DNA from: Sipunculus nudus
Lineage: Eukaryota > Annelida > Sipuncula > Golfingiida > Sipunculidae
DNA length: 64,000 nt
Assembly (NCBI GenBank): GCA_026874595.1
Contig: CM049309.1
Location: 10,129,076 to 10,193,075 of the forward strand
Direction of reading: 5' to 3'
Under the pieces are notes generated by a model. The model saw nothing but the letters and a program-made list of their open reading frames with translations. It searched no databases and was not told the origin of the DNA. The translations under genes and the position numbers were made by a program. Position 1 is the stretch's first letter; the number at the start of each line of letters is the position of its first letter. This document shows positions 11,033 through 22,960 of this stretch, piece by piece.

Positions 11033-12029
11033 ATACATATTGTATACAAGTTTGCCTTTGTGACAATTTAGGACTGCTGACTGCTGATCATAAAACATGT
11101 TTCATCCAAATTTCGATGTTCTGTACATCAGACCTCTTAGTCTTTCCATGTAATGTAATAAAACAAGACTGATTTCTGTTAATTCTTCACCATGAAGTCA
11201 GAGCTTAAGAGATCAACTTAACCAACTGATGGGTTGTGCAGGTGATAATTTGTTTAAATACTCTGAAATTTATTTATTATATGAGATGTAATAATGGTAA
11301 AAGTGTGCTGACACAGTGGTCAATGTTAAACCTATGAATCACCTGCATCATTTCCACCCTGACCCATACATTAAATATACAGCACACCCTGTAACTTAAT
11401 AACCAAACTGGTGCACTACCATCTGGGACACTCATGACACACATTTTCTGAGCAATGTTGTGCCAAATTAATGTATTTTGATGCAATTACCCTCGTCTAT
11501 GTATAAGCTGACACAATAAAAGAGTGCTGCAGGGTCAGAAAAATATAACTCTGTGATTTCAGAATTTATGCAACAGAACAGCCTGGATTAAATGTCAGGT
11601 GACTATCCACTTGTCAAACATACCAGAAAATCTAGACATTGTTTCATTTTATTTCATTATATACTTTAAATATTTCATTTTGTACTACATTTTATTATAA
11701 GAGAAAGAATTATTTAATTTCAATTTACACTTATTATATGCTTTATTTTATAATATGCTTTATTTCTTTATATTTTTTGTACCAGCAGGTCCATCATAAC
11801 AATACTTATATGTATAGGAATTTACAATAAAGGTTTTATATTTAACATTAGAAATATTCTGAGACCACATATTTAAATACACAGCTCAGAATCCTAATCA
11901 AACTTAATTGCAGCACATAAATGTGTGTCACAATTCACACTCCATGCATCTTTGGATAAAATGCGACCTGTGCTTGCTGGAACAAAGGAGGGCCCTTATA
12001 AAGCTGAATGGTATACATTTATACCTCAA
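11033..12029. other. Non-coding stretch
   Basis: AT-rich DNA with no gene or recognised repeat. Confidence 0.45.
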
Positions 12030-12165
12030 TGTATTGTTCCTTTGGTGTTTCCTCAAAACTTGAATGGATTGTTCCTAAAATTGGTGTTACCTCTAAACTT
12101 GAATCGAATGTTCCTTTGGTGTTACCTCTAAACTTAATAGATTGTTCCTTTGGTGTTACAAAAAC
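12030..12165 (+). repeat. Short minisatellite, about 3.5 units of 35-40 bp
   Basis: Units contain CTCTAAACTTGAAT, then GATTGTTCCTTTGGTGTTAC, with length changes between copies. Confidence 0.8.
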
Positions 12166-12282
12166 CATGTATGTATTTAATCAAATGTATTTAATCAAAT
12201 CTCTTCATCACTCCTTAGGTAAAATTGCAAAGAGGCAATTCAATCAAAACATTAACCAATCAAAGAAATGAAAACAAAATAC

Positions 12283-12384
12283 CTTGCCCCTGGTGGAAAT
12301 ATAACTATGTAGACATTTGTAATGGAATGGACAGTGGGTAAAACACAGACAACATGTGATCCCTGCTTCTATTATTCCTGCCAT
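12283..12384 (-). CDS. Weak exon candidate downstream of the transmembrane exon
   Basis: Read on the minus strand, an acceptor (CATGAACTTTACAG) precedes ATGGCAGGAATAATAGAAGC and a donor-like GGCAAG/GTATTTT closes a 102-bp segment. In phase 1, the phase left by the transmembrane exon at 13,700, the frame reads DGRNNRSRDHMLSVF and stops at 12,305. In phase 0 the whole segment is open (34 codons, Cys-rich). Neither reading resembles a known domain. The pyrimidine tract is mediocre. It could be a terminal exon, an unrelated phase-0 exon or chance. Confidence 0.2.
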
Positions 12385-12964
12385 CTGTAAAGTTCATGCT
12401 GACCTGCTTGAGGTAAACTTAAATCAAAATGCAATGGTGTGGCCTTGAGTTGACCCCCTGAAGGCATGCATCCAACTAACACAATTTAACAAGCTCCAAC
12501 TGACTTAGTGTATATCACCATTGATTATCATCATGATGCAGTTTTCACTCAGTTAAATACACGGGGGGCCCATTTTTTTCTTTTCATTCATGCTGCCCTT
12601 TAACCAAGGGTATAGTGCTGCCATATTAAACTATTCAATCGTACAACGAACAGCTGTAGGGCTGTTCAACCACTATACATGAAGCCATGCAGTGAAGGAA
12701 AGGTTGAAAAATTCAAGGGGAAAAATTAAAGGTCAGTTTCACAAAAAAAAGAATGGCTGCCTGTCAGAGTAGTTCATCACAAGCACCTGTTCAGAATTCT
12801 GTACAAGCCAGCTAGGCATCACATGGAAGACAAGTCCTTTTTATATGACCTGGTATTTACTACAGAGCGTTTAGTTACAGAGTAATGTCAGGGAATAATA
12901 AATATTGCAGGTGTCTCAGGTAAGTTTGTCCACATTCCAGTCCCTGCTCAATCTAAGTGATCAT
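12385..12964. other. Non-coding stretch
   Basis: No supported feature. Confidence 0.4.
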
Positions 12965-13255
12965 ACACAAAACTAAGTACCTTGTGACCCTTATGAAAAT
13001 CTGGTGACTGTCTGAAGAACTAAATTCTTTAGATAACGTATGGCTTTATGAACACCTTGTGACTGTATGCAAAACTAAATCCTTGTGGTAATGTTTATCT
13101 TTATGAACACCTGGTTGCTGTATGCAAAACTAATTTCTTGTGATGATGTATGGTCTTTTGAACATCTGGTGAGTATCTGATGAACTAAACCTTTGTGGTG
13201 ACATATGAACACCGGGTGAGAGTCTGAAGAACAACAGTCTTTGTGGAACATTTCA
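12965..13255 (+). repeat. 55-bp tandem repeat, five units
   Basis: The landmark TTATGAACACCTGGTGACTG (with variants) recurs at 12,991, 13,046, 13,101 and 13,156, exactly 55 bp apart. A fifth copy at 13,203 has an 8-bp deletion. Units are diverged, so the array is old. Confidence 0.85.
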
Positions 13256-13332
13256 CACTTACCATTACCTGTTGAAAATGTGAAGTCTAAACCTTATGTG
13301 TAAACAATTTATACCTACACCCAGTAACCACA

Positions 13333-13500
13333 GTGGCAGATTCAGAGGGGGGTCCAAACCCCTATCTTTGAGCCACAACAACCCTTTTTTCAGGGTTTTT
13401 TCTTGCCAGGATCCTCCATTTCTGGATCTGTGGACCTTTTCTTAGGTTTTCTTATTAGACTTCATGGGTTGGACCCATCCCCTTCCAAAATCTGACTGAA
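13333..13500. mobile_element. MITE-like element with GGGGTCC ends
   Basis: The left part reads GGCAGATTCAGAGGGGGGTC and the right part GGGTTGGACCCATCCCCTTCC followed by AAAATCTGA. These ends are roughly inverted and similar to the element at 53,935-54,140. This 'G-run plus GATCCAG' type is common in invertebrates. No clean target duplication found. Confidence 0.45.
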
Positions 13501-13699
13501 TTTGAGACAATAAGTCTGTATGCTGGGATGATTTGACTGAGAAAACTTTTGTATTCTGCCAAAGTGAACTAATAGCATGAGATAATACACACAGTATTGC
13601 AAATGTATGTTGTTTATGTAAAGATTAGACATAGAAGAGATACATGTATCAATAGCATGGGTTTGTAGTTTAAATAAAGATTAGATAAAGAAGACATAC

Positions 13700-13805
13700 C
13701 TGTATCAACAGCATGGGTCTGTTGTTGCTGCAGCCTTCTACTGGTATCCATAATGAACATGACGTTAATGATGAGAGTAACCACCAGCACCAGGACCAGT
13801 CCTCC
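13700..13805 (-). CDS. Transmembrane exon of a type II membrane protein gene
   Basis: On the minus strand a clear acceptor (CTGTATTTGTTTAG, 13,806-13,819) and a clear donor (CAG/GTATGTCTTC) bracket a 106-bp exon. It is open in one sensible frame that starts in phase 0 and ends in phase 1. It encodes 35 residues: GG, a hydrophobic helix (LVLVLVVTLIINVMFIM), then DTSRRLQQQQTHAVDT, a polar stem-like stretch. Joined to the first coding exon at 50,208-50,339, which ends in phase 0 with basic residues (RRMIAKIFK), it gives the classic positive-inside signal anchor of a type II membrane protein, as in Golgi glycosyltransferases and sulfotransferases. The family is not recognised. The joining is inferred and would need a 36.4-kb intron. 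Confidence 0.72.
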
Positions 13806-14734
13806 CTAAACAAATACAGCAAACAAACAGCATGGTCAGATATGTCACATTAATCAAACATAAACACAACAAAGTAAGCAACAGTGTCAGGTTCATGGTG
13901 TACGTAACAGGAAATCTGCATTCTCCTGAATGCACTTGAGCCTCTGCCATTCACTGATATGGCCCATATTCCAAGGTTCATTCATGCAAAAGTGACTGTA
14001 TGTTTGTGAATATTTCTTGATGACATTCCTGCATCCAGATCATGTGCCAGATCCACAACAAAATCTAACAGATTCTTCATTGGCCCGTTCCCAGAATGAA
14101 ACGCTATATTTAGTAGATTCCCTTCAAGACTGTATGAGTAATGTTTTGAACAAACACACAAACACACCAACAGGAATAAACACATACCCTTCTGGCGGAG
14201 CCAACTACACAACAGTGGTGTCAGGTGTGTACTATAAAACAGACTTTATAAGCAGTACTGTCAAACATGTTGGAGTCATGAAGTTAGGTACTGAAAATGG
14301 ACCAAGCAAGGCAAAATAAGGCTGCTGGATTTGCCTCTTAATGCAGATCTGCACTAAAATTAAATGGATTCTTTCTTGGCCTATATCTAACCCCTCATTA
14401 AAATCTGACTGATATCTTTTAATTCTGAGTAGTCAAAAGCACAAACAAACACATAAAAATAGGTGAAAACATTAAAAAAACATAACATTAACAGAAATGC
14501 ATACATGTACTTAATTGTGATCATGAACATAATAGAATACAAACAAGGCCTACAGGCCTAATGCAAACCTGTGCAATGAGATTACACAAGGTATAATGCT
14601 TCAATGCTGGACCATTACTTTTCAAGAACATGTGTAACATGTATTTGAACAATGCAAGTACTAAACACTAAGAACAAGAAACAATTAAACAAACATCACT
14701 GCTGCAATTCTGGCATGGATGCACACAACACAAA
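13806..14734. other. Intron or non-coding DNA
   Basis: No supported exon. A donor-like GAAGG/GTATGTG (minus strand, near 14,186) has an upstream acceptor, but its open phase does not fit the neighbouring exons. Confidence 0.4.
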
Positions 14735-16236
14735 AACTAGAATATGGGTAGTCAACAAGTGACTATGTGTATCCTCCAAAATCAGAGTGGGAAAGGTGAA
14801 GTGAGGCATGGATTGAGTGGCAAGGGGAAATAGAGTGAGGTGTGTTGCATAATAGCAAGGATGTCTGCAGCCGAAATGTGTATGTAGGTTGCGCCACCTA
14901 CCACAAAGTCCAGAAAGCTATCCAAGATGTATAAACCTGCAGAATTTTAGGCTGATAAGTCAAACCGATACTGAGATATGAGTGATTTTAGCCCACGGCA
15001 GACAAACAGACGGACACTGTGCAAAAATGGTGGCAGGTGGCACCACCAATTTTGTGTATGATTAAGAGTTATGTGAGATCTACACATATGCATAATTTCA
15101 GGGGGATATGTCAAACCAGTCCTTAGGTATAAGCCTGAATGTCTGCACAGTATACATAAATGTAGGTGGCGCCACCTGCCACAAAATCCAGAAAGCTATC
15201 CAAGATGTATAAAACTGCAAAATTTTAGGCAGATATGTCAAATCACTCCCTATTATGAGTGATTATATCCCACGGCAAACAAACAGACGGACACTGTGCA
15301 AAAATGATTGCAGGTGGTGCCACTGCTTTTGTGTATGATAAAGAGCTATGTGAGATCTATAAACATGCATTATTTTTGCCCAATCGGTCAAATGGTTCCT
15401 GAGATGTGAGCTTGGATGTCTGCAGCATAAATTTGAATGTAGGTGGCGCCACCTGTCAAACAAGTGACCCATGGGTCATGACGCTCAGCTGCCAAGCATG
15501 ACCTGTGACATCATGGACTGAGATTCACAACTTCCAGTCAAATTTTGAAGAACCAATTTGCCAATTTGTTGAAAATTTTCTATGACAACAGAAATATATA
15601 TCACCTATGTCTGGTTAAAACACAGTGAATTGATGGTCTGAGGAAAATGCATGATTGTTAAGCTATCAGGAACTATTCCAACAGCTTGCTTGAAACCTGT
15701 CAGTCTCAAAAGGAACACCACAAAGGGCAAATAAGATCAAAATATATAGCAAAAATCAAGGAAATACATGCAAGAATTATTGAGAAACATGTGCTTCTGT
15801 ATGAATTTTTATTCAATACAAGCCAACTGTACTGCACTTTTATAAATGATGGTAATATTTATTCAGAAATATTTGACCCAATCCTTTACAAGATTACATA
15901 AATATACATCCAACTGCATTCACTTTAACTGTTCTTGAGATAATATGATCAAAAGGAATTAAAAGATGGTTGCCTGGTGGCCATATTGGACTTCGGACAA
16001 GTCTGAAATCAGACAACAAACATTCTTTAAATCGGACCAAACATTAAAGAAAAATTACTGAAACTGCCCTGAAGAAAGAATTTCTAAGGTGGCTAACTGG
16101 CAGACATAATGGATTTCTGACAAGTATGACATTTGATATCCCACATTCTCCAATAAGAGACCAAACTTGGGGCAAATTATCCAGTAATAAATGCCCAAAA
16201 TAATTCAAAAGGCATGTCCAGGCCCTCATATCAGAT

Positions 16237-16329
16237 TTATAGATATGCAATTGTAAAAAGTGTAAGTCCAATATTTTTATCATCACTCTGCTTTTCAATG
16301 GGGTCAGCAGGGTAGGTAAACTGCCAAAC
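16237..16329 (-). CDS. Exon-like segment inside the nested B element
   Basis: On the minus strand an excellent acceptor (GCATTTCTTTTCTTTCAG) precedes a phase-0 open frame of 30 codons ending in TAA at 16,237. It starts VWQFTYPADPIEKQSDDK and ends GLTLFTIAYL. The family is not recognised. Phase 0 would accept the first coding exon at 50,208 or the short exon candidate at 26,499. It would then act as an alternative last exon lacking the transmembrane helix. Because it sits within a mobile element it may be an exonised transposon segment, a captured gene fragment or chance. Confidence 0.25.
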   Translation of the reverse strand, partial: VWQFTYPADPIEKQSDDKNIGLTLFTIAYL

Positions 16330-16779
16330 CTGAAAGAAAAGAAATGCAGAAAGCATGACTAAGAGTCTTGAAATAAAACAAAAAGCCATCCTAAATGAAG
16401 GTACACATCCACATATTATGAGAACAAGCACTTGCTTTTATATGTGTTGATATATATTAAAATATTCAGATATCTAGGAACATAAGTTTATTGCTAGGAT
16501 TCCATAAAATAAACTGCAAAATGTTCCCATCATCTTATAAATCAGTAGCTAAACCTTAATACTATACTCTCATAGTCTTAATGCCTGGCTGAAGCATTCT
16601 GACAACAGTGTTTTTGTTATGAAGTAACGAGGTACTTATCACTGAGCCTTATCACTTAATAGGCTGATACAAAAGGGAGTCATATGTCACAAGTGTCACT
16701 CACAATTACAGCCACACAGGGAGATGTACCAGCTGGAGTGGGATGGTTATATATACAAGAAAAATAGAGATGGTCTAAA

Positions 16780-17200
16780 AAATAAGTAATTGTGAACATC
16801 CATGACCTATGACCTTGGCCTTTTGCCCATATATCAACTGGATTCTTTCTAAATGATGGGTAACTACTGACCACTTAAATCTGGTGTAATTACTTGGCAA
16901 CCAATGGGTGAATAACTTTGACCTGCAACCTTTAACCTGCTGACCAGCTGACCCCAAAATCAATAAGTTATTTATTCAAGCAAAAAAGACCCATAAATAT
17001 GAAGTTTGAGTCAAACTGAGTGATGCATAGATGTGGCATAAGTGAAAGACTGAAGGTTTGGGTTGAACAGTTACACTTGAAATTTGCTCACAAGCATTTA
17101 GAACAATTAAATATTGTGACCTTGACCTTTGACTTTTTGACCTCAACATAAATAGGCCTGTTGGTAGGTGAGCTGTATGTGAAAGATGGAAGGTTTGGGA
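16780..17200. repeat. TGACCT-rich dispersed repeat segment
   Basis: Repeated words such as TGACCTATGACCTTGGCC, TTTGACCTGCAACC and TGACCTTGACCTTTGAC, with GAAGGTTTGGG occurring twice (17,053 and 17,188), mark an old internal duplication of about 135 bp. The TGACCT words resemble nuclear-receptor half-sites. Confidence 0.5.
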
Positions 17201-18206
17201 TGAAAATTTTGTCTCAAAGAGTTATTTCTGGGGGGTGCAAACACACCCCATAACTTCAAGAATATAGGTCGCAGTGATCTAATTTCAGGTTTGCAAGGAG
17301 ATCTTTTTATAACCTCTAAGACTGCATAGGGTTCATGGCCCTAGCCCCTACAGTTACGATTTGTGCCCTGCTAACGGCCGGACGGCCGGACGGACAGACG
17401 GAAGGAGGCCGGACAAAGACCCATCGCTATAGCCCAGCATGACTGAATGTCAGCTGAGCTAAAAATTAAGAAAGCTGTCAAGGATGTATAAACCTGCAAA
17501 ATATCAGGTGGATAGGTCAAACCACTGCCAAGATATGAGTGATTTTATCCTAAGGCAGATGAACAGATAGACGCTGTGCAACAATGGTTGCACGTGTTAC
17601 CACCAGTTTTGCGTATGATAAAGAGCTATGAGAGATCTAAACACATGCAAAATTTTGGCCCAACTGGTCAAATGGTTCCCGAGATATGAGATTGGATGTC
17701 TGCAGCTTCAACGTGAATGTAGGTGGCACCACCTGTCATAAAATCTAGAAAGCTGTCAAGGATGTAAACACATGCAAAATTTCAGATGGATAAGTCCAAC
17801 CAACGCAGAGATATGAGTGTTTTTATCCCAAGGCAGATGAACAGATGAACGCTGTTCAAAAATGGTTGCAGGTGGTGCCACCATTTTTAGTGTATGATAT
17901 AAAGCTTTCCAAGGGCTACATTTGTGCAAAATCTTTAGCCTTACTGGTCAAACGGTTCCCGAGATATGTGGCTTTATGTGTGGAAACAGACGCACAAATG
18001 GACGCTGGGCAGAGAGGAAAGGTCAGAGGTCAATGAAAAATGAGGGCGCACCAGTTCACATGTGACTGATCATAATTCCGAATTTTAAAAAATTCTGCCC
18101 AGTGGTTATAAAGAAGTTCTCCGGAAACCTATGCAGCGATGGCAGCAGCGTCGGCGTCTGACTGAAATCATAGTATCCACAAAACTCTGTTTTGGCGGAT
18201 ACAATG

Positions 18207-18560
18207 ATTGTAGCTGGCACCACCAGTCTTATATACAACGAAGAAATATATAAATATGCCCAATGTCAGACTGATATGTCAAACCCCTCCTGTGAAATAA
18301 GCAGGGACATACACCGTGCAAAAATTATTGTAGGTGGCGCAACCAGCCTTGTACACTATAAAGCTACCCGATATGTATAAACATGCCAAATTTTAGGCTG
18401 ATGTATCAAATTCCTCTGTAGAAATAAGCAGGCGCATACACTGCAAAAGTCAATGTAGGTGGCACCACCTGTCTTATAAGAATACCAACATGTCTTATGA
18501 GAATACCATCAAAGACACATAGACAGGTCAAAATATCAGTCCAATACATCAAACTTCCCA
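18207..18560 (+). repeat. A-related tandem units after the A element
   Basis: Three units of about 125-130 bp follow with boxes at 18,210 (TGGCACCACC), 18,332 (GGTGGCGCAACC) and 18,457 (GGTGGCACCACC). Each is followed by CTTATA-type sequence and a conserved GCCAAATTTTAGGCTGAT-like block. They are related to, but diverged from, A-family half-units. Confidence 0.6.
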
Positions 18561-18639
18561 AGAGTTTGATGCACTAGGCTGACAAGGCTAAGGTGAGTAC
18601 GGCAGTTGCTCCCGAGTGACCTGTGACAAATTGCTGCCT

Positions 18640-18890
18640 CAAGCTACTGCACTGAGTGAACTCTTGACCTGCACCTGGCTAGACTGAGTGAACTTTTGAC
18701 CTGTACCTGGCTGCACTGAGTGAACTCTTGACCTGTTGCATAATCTGACAAAGTTGGCAGTCTGCCAAAGCTATAAATAGTTTCAGGCTGAACTTTGGTA
18801 CCAAATATGATGCAGTGAGCCAAAGCTATAAATAGAATGAAGCTACTGCACTGAGTGAACTCTTGACCTATACCTGGCTGCAGTTCTTCC
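18640..18890 (+). repeat. Minisatellite with 34-bp unit
   Basis: CTGCACTGAGTGAACTCTTG followed by ACCTGTACCTGG occurs at about 18,652, 18,682, 18,712 and again near 18,850. Two copies of GCCAAAGCTATAAATAG (18,766 and 18,820) lie between. Confidence 0.8.
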
Positions 18891-19469
18891 AATCCTGGCA
18901 CTGTGCCAAAATTATTTATAGAGCTGACATCATCTTGGCTAATGGCCAACATCAAGGAACTGGCAATCTGCCAATGGTAAACCAAGTGCTGGCATCTGTA
19001 CACAAAAGTGGTCCCTACTTGAAATAACTTTGAAATTTATTTTTCCAAAACAAAATGCTTTTCAGCTGACTTTTTATAAAAAAGAAATCAGGAATATATG
19101 TAAAATTATTACGGATGCATACTGAATGCAAAATTAAAATACAGATATATCTCACTGATGGCAAATTCTTGAATTAAGTTGAGTAGGGATACCAATAATT
19201 TATAATCCACGTTAAGTTGTCTTTATATAGCCACAGATAGCTGAATATCCTTGATTGTAATATTGCCTAGTATGATGAATAACTTAAATCATAAATTTAA
19301 AATTTTTAAAAGCTTTTAAAAAAACTTTCTTGTCAATATTAACTAAAGATAACCTGAAATCTAAATGTCTAGTGGCATGATGTAATAGATGCTGATAAAC
19401 TGGTGCCAGGCTAGATGTAACAGCATAACACAGCTAACATATATGGTAAAATGACTCTATTCAATCTCC
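18891..19469. other. Non-coding stretch
   Basis: No supported feature. Confidence 0.4.
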
Positions 19470-20497
19470 ATAATTCAGCCAAAAATCATTCATGTGGAAC
19501 CATTAATGACAATTATTATAAGAATTAAGGAAGGGATTATTCTTGTAAAATATTTAACAAACTGGCTTCAGTGGCATCAGTCGAAAAACGTTTCGCAGGT
19601 TTTAACTCATATAGGAAGATACAGCAAACTGGCTAAGTTCAGCTTCCCGTAACTCAGCCAAAAAGCACTGAACCAAAACCATTTGAACAAACTTGAATTA
19701 TCAACATCTGAGGATAATTACTGTGCAAGATTTAAGAATTTGGCCCAGTGGTTTTTGAGAAGAAGATCTTTGTAGCCACTGAGCTAAAATGGGCTGTTAT
19801 AGCATATGATTAAATTCAGCTTCCCATAACTGAGCCAAAAGTCACTGAAAAGAGACCATTTGAACAAACTTCAGAAAGCACTACCCTAGGATCATTTCTG
19901 TGCGATATTAAACATTTTGGCCATATGGTTTCAGAGAAGAAGTTTTTTGTAGCCCTCAGTGTGATACAGGCACTGTCGACCCCGTACAAAAAAGGCCGAT
20001 GCAGGTGGTGCCACCAATACCTCAATTTCAAATATGACCTATGTGACCAACATTGGCATAAAATTTGGTGATGATAGCTCCACCCGTTTCTGAGATTTAA
20101 ATTTAATATGCTTTTTTGCACAGTTAACAAAGTTCAACCTCCTGTAACTCAGCCAAAAATCTCCGAACTGGAACCATTCGAACAAACTTGAGAAAGATTG
20201 TTCCAGGGATCATTTCTGTAAAATATTGGACAATTTGGCTGGACAGTTTCGGAGAAGAAGATTTTTAAAGCTTTTTTAGCTTTTTCCCTATAAAATCTAA
20301 GAAAATGCAGTTAGAAAAAAAATAAACAATATCCGATATAGTTTTTTGGATGACTGATTATTTGCAAAAAATTTGGTGATGCTAGCTCCAGGCGTTTTTG
20401 AGATAGGTATGGTTAACGTACAGACAACGCACAACGCATGACACACGACTAACGCCACCGCACCATCGCATAAGCTCACAGGTTCGCTAAAAAGACT
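19470..20497 (+). mobile_element. F-family tandem-repeat element
   Basis: Units begin TAACTCAGCCAAAAATC (about 19,471; 19,650; 19,829; 20,146) and share GAACAAACTTGAGAAAG, GGATCATTTCTGTAAAATAT and GAGAAGAAGAT. Two unit lengths are seen: about 180 bp, and about 318 bp when a block with AGGTGGTGCCACCAAT (20,007) is present. The right end has ACAGACAACGCACAACGCAT, then CACCATCGCATAAGCTCACA and GCTAAAAAG at about 20,487-20,497. The end matches a widely dispersed molluscan type (recollection) whose intact terminus forms a hairpin; here that hairpin is degraded. Confidence 0.65.
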
Positions 20498-22540
20498 ACT
20501 ATATCATATAGCTAAACAATACTATATCATAAATATCAAACACATATATACCTAAGGCTAAGTGATATGATAGGAAAACATAATATCTTTGTGAACAAAA
20601 ACTCATTACTTATACAGATGGAATATTGATTAATGCAGAGACAAATAGCGATGTAATATCTCCATGTGTAACATTAGTGTAAATGAATCTTTTAATGTTC
20701 CTGTTTTCATTCTGGCTAATCAAAGTATTTGCAGCCACCATGAAAATAATGAAAGTTGGGGAAAATATTGCAGAAATAGGAAAGTAATAAGTACATTTAC
20801 ACATTTGGATTAAACATTGCATCGTGACCTTGTTATGACATTACACACTGCCAGGCCTCACTGATTGGAGAGTGCCCTCGAGGGACACTTCCTTATTTGA
20901 GTACGGGCTGAGTTCTTGCCACTGAGATTGTCTCCGTCATAATAACGAATCATGATTGATTCCGTGGAAGTCCAAATGTCACAGCCTTACACAAGCAGGA
21001 AAATCAACACCTTCACCTCTCTCTTCATACATTTTACCCATCAATTCAAATATGATCAAACGAACCAGAAATGTTAGTGGATCAGGACTGCAAGTTGAAA
21101 ACCCGGATCATGGCTGCAAGTTACAAACCCTTAAGTGAATGGTGCTGGGTGCAGTTTGTGGTCCAAGGTCTGATCTAGTGAGTAAGCACAGGGTCTGCTG
21201 GTGGATTGTTACTACTGATGTATTCTTAATTGAACACACACACCTGTCATACAAACAAAGATGCAGCAGCTGGGGTCAGTTGTACATCACACCATTCAGA
21301 GCCTCATCTGTACTTTGCACAGCATTGATGCTGACCACACAGTTCAGTCTTGCCCTAATGATCTTCACCAAAGGATTTATGGTTCAGCTTCTCTTATTTC
21401 TTTTATTTACATTATTTATTGTTAAATATTAGGGGTGAAACAATTCATTGGATAATCAATTATTTAAATTCCAACCCCTTAATTAAATTTTAATCAATTG
21501 TTAACCTTCAAATTGTTATTTTTTTAATTATAATTATATGAAAGCACCAATCAAAACCCTTAGTGAGCTATCAACTTTGACAGAGCACCCTACAATGTAA
21601 AGACTATTTATTGTGTAAGTTTCGACTCAAGGGAATACACTTCACAAAAAAAAATTGTAAGTGATGATTTAAATGAACAGATATATGCTTGTTTTCTATG
21701 TTGACTGCCTATCTTGAACCCATGGTAATACTTTTTCAACCTTTTGACAGGTTCTTCAACAAAATGTAGATTCAGAGTAAAAGAAGTATGTTGACCTGTT
21801 CAAGTGGGCAAGGTATATATTTAACCCAGATGCAATTTATATACATATTCTCAAAAATTTAAGAAGAAAATATAATTCAACTGGGGAATTCTATGAATGA
21901 ATATATCTAATTATAAATCATTATAGTTAACCTTTCATAAGGCAAGATATCATGGTTTCCTTTATATGTGTGTGTGTATGTGTGTGTGTTAACAATCACG
22001 TCCTGTAAAACAATCATGTCCTGTAGTACTATATATCCTGCATGTACAATTTTTGTTTGTAATAACAAGTATTCTGATAAATCAAAACATTAGAGTGAAC
22101 TGGGAAAACATATCCTTTCTCAAGACTGATATAGAATCAAATGCAATTTTCGTGAGAACGAATTTTTTTTGTGGATCAATAAAGACATTCTTGTGAAATT
22201 CAGGAAAATTGCATGCTGGCATAAATTTCCAGTTTTATAATATATCATAAAAAAATACTTTACTCAGAGTATCAGGGATACTAATGTGCCATTTAATGTA
22301 TGCTTTACTGCTTTACATTTTAAACATTTAATATGATTTTTTTTATAACTGGAAAACCACTGAGGCATCAGTCATTCCTGAATACAAATCTAGTCACTGG
22401 ATCAAACAATATAAGGCCTGGGAACAATATTAGCGCATGCTTGAAATTTATTCGCAAGTTTAATGCATACTTCATATTTCTTAAAGCTATAACCATCAAG
22501 GCATTAATCATTCCTAAAAAAATTGCTTGATCAAAGGACG
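20498..22540. other. Non-coding stretch
   Basis: No supported gene. At 21,432-21,500 a segment (TTAGGGGTGAAACAATTC, TAATCAATTATTTAAATTCC) resembles one end of hAT-type MITEs, but no partner end was found. A short GT-rich microsatellite lies at 21,968-21,989. Confidence 0.4.
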
Positions 22541-22960
22541 TCACTTATGGATAAGAATTTCTGCGGCAGATCACTGATATTTTCACAGTTTATGCATTTA
22601 TCCATGCAATTATCCAGTTGATGTCCCATGATGTGATTTTTTTTCTTCGTCTTACGCTTCGTCTAATCAATCACAACACCAAAAACCAGAGAAGGATCGG
22701 AGCAAAATAACACTGGTGCTTCTAACGAGATAATTACTCCCTCTATCAGTTTCATCTGCTTACACACTTCAGTAATTATTCTAATAAGACCATCAGAAGG
22801 AATTATGTTCATTTGAGATTAATCCCAACGATTAAAATGACCGTGTATTGAACCACAGGAAATAAACCATCATTACGCCCATCTCGTCCTGTTTGATCTG
22901 TATTTATTCTTCACTAACGGGCAAAATTATAAAACCCAGTTGTCATCACATCATGTAATA
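22541..22960. other. Unique, less AT-rich block; possible conserved non-coding element
   Basis: Unlike its surroundings this block has no similarity to any repeat in the window. It contains TAATTACTCCCTC, GATTAATCCCAACGATTA and AAGATAAT-type homeodomain-like words. Calling it regulatory is speculation; only cross-species conservation would support it. Confidence 0.15.

Larger units (their letters stand above)
15459..17465 (+). mobile_element. B-family element nested in the A element
   Basis: Its left end (AACAAGTGACCCATGGGTCA, then TGACGCTCAGCTG) matches the starts of the B copies at 43,751 and 54,353. Its right end has the B features: ACAGTTACGATTTGTGCCCT, a GGACGGACAGACGG tract (17,380-17,400) and a terminal hairpin at 17,429-17,461 ending GTCAGCTGAGCTA plus A residues. 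The A repeat unit is cut between CACCTGTCA and AAGAAAGCTGTC, and no target duplication is evident. The interior (15,500-17,190) is not B array. Part (about 15,660-16,250) resembles 45,970-46,552 and part (16,780-17,190) is a TGACCT-rich repeat, so the copy is a composite. Confidence 0.65.
14735..18206 (+). mobile_element. A-family tandem-repeat element, copy 1, split by a nested B element
   Basis: The element starts AACTAGAATATGGGTAGTC (14,735), as does copy 2 at 35,330. It continues with the same unique leader and then tandem units carrying the box GGTGGCGCCACC or variants (14,887; 15,034; 15,166; 15,315; 15,442; 17,726; 17,870). It ends in a hairpin at 18,173-18,202 with arms GTATCCACAAAAC and GTTTTGGCGGATAC. 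Units contain GGTCAAACGGTTCCCGAGAT and GATATGAGTGATTTTATCC. From 15,459 to 17,465 the array is interrupted by another element; the unit resumes in register afterwards. The motif GTATCC near the 5' end is inverted in the 3' hairpin. Non-coding; Helitron-like status is inference. Confidence 0.75.

Noticed and set aside
14160-14250. Minus-strand exon-like segment with GAAGG/GTATGTG donor
   Set aside because: Its only open phase (2 to 1) does not fit the neighbouring exons and the peptide is unconvincing.
21432-21500. hAT-type MITE
   Set aside because: Only one terminus-like segment was found and no partner end or 8-bp duplication.
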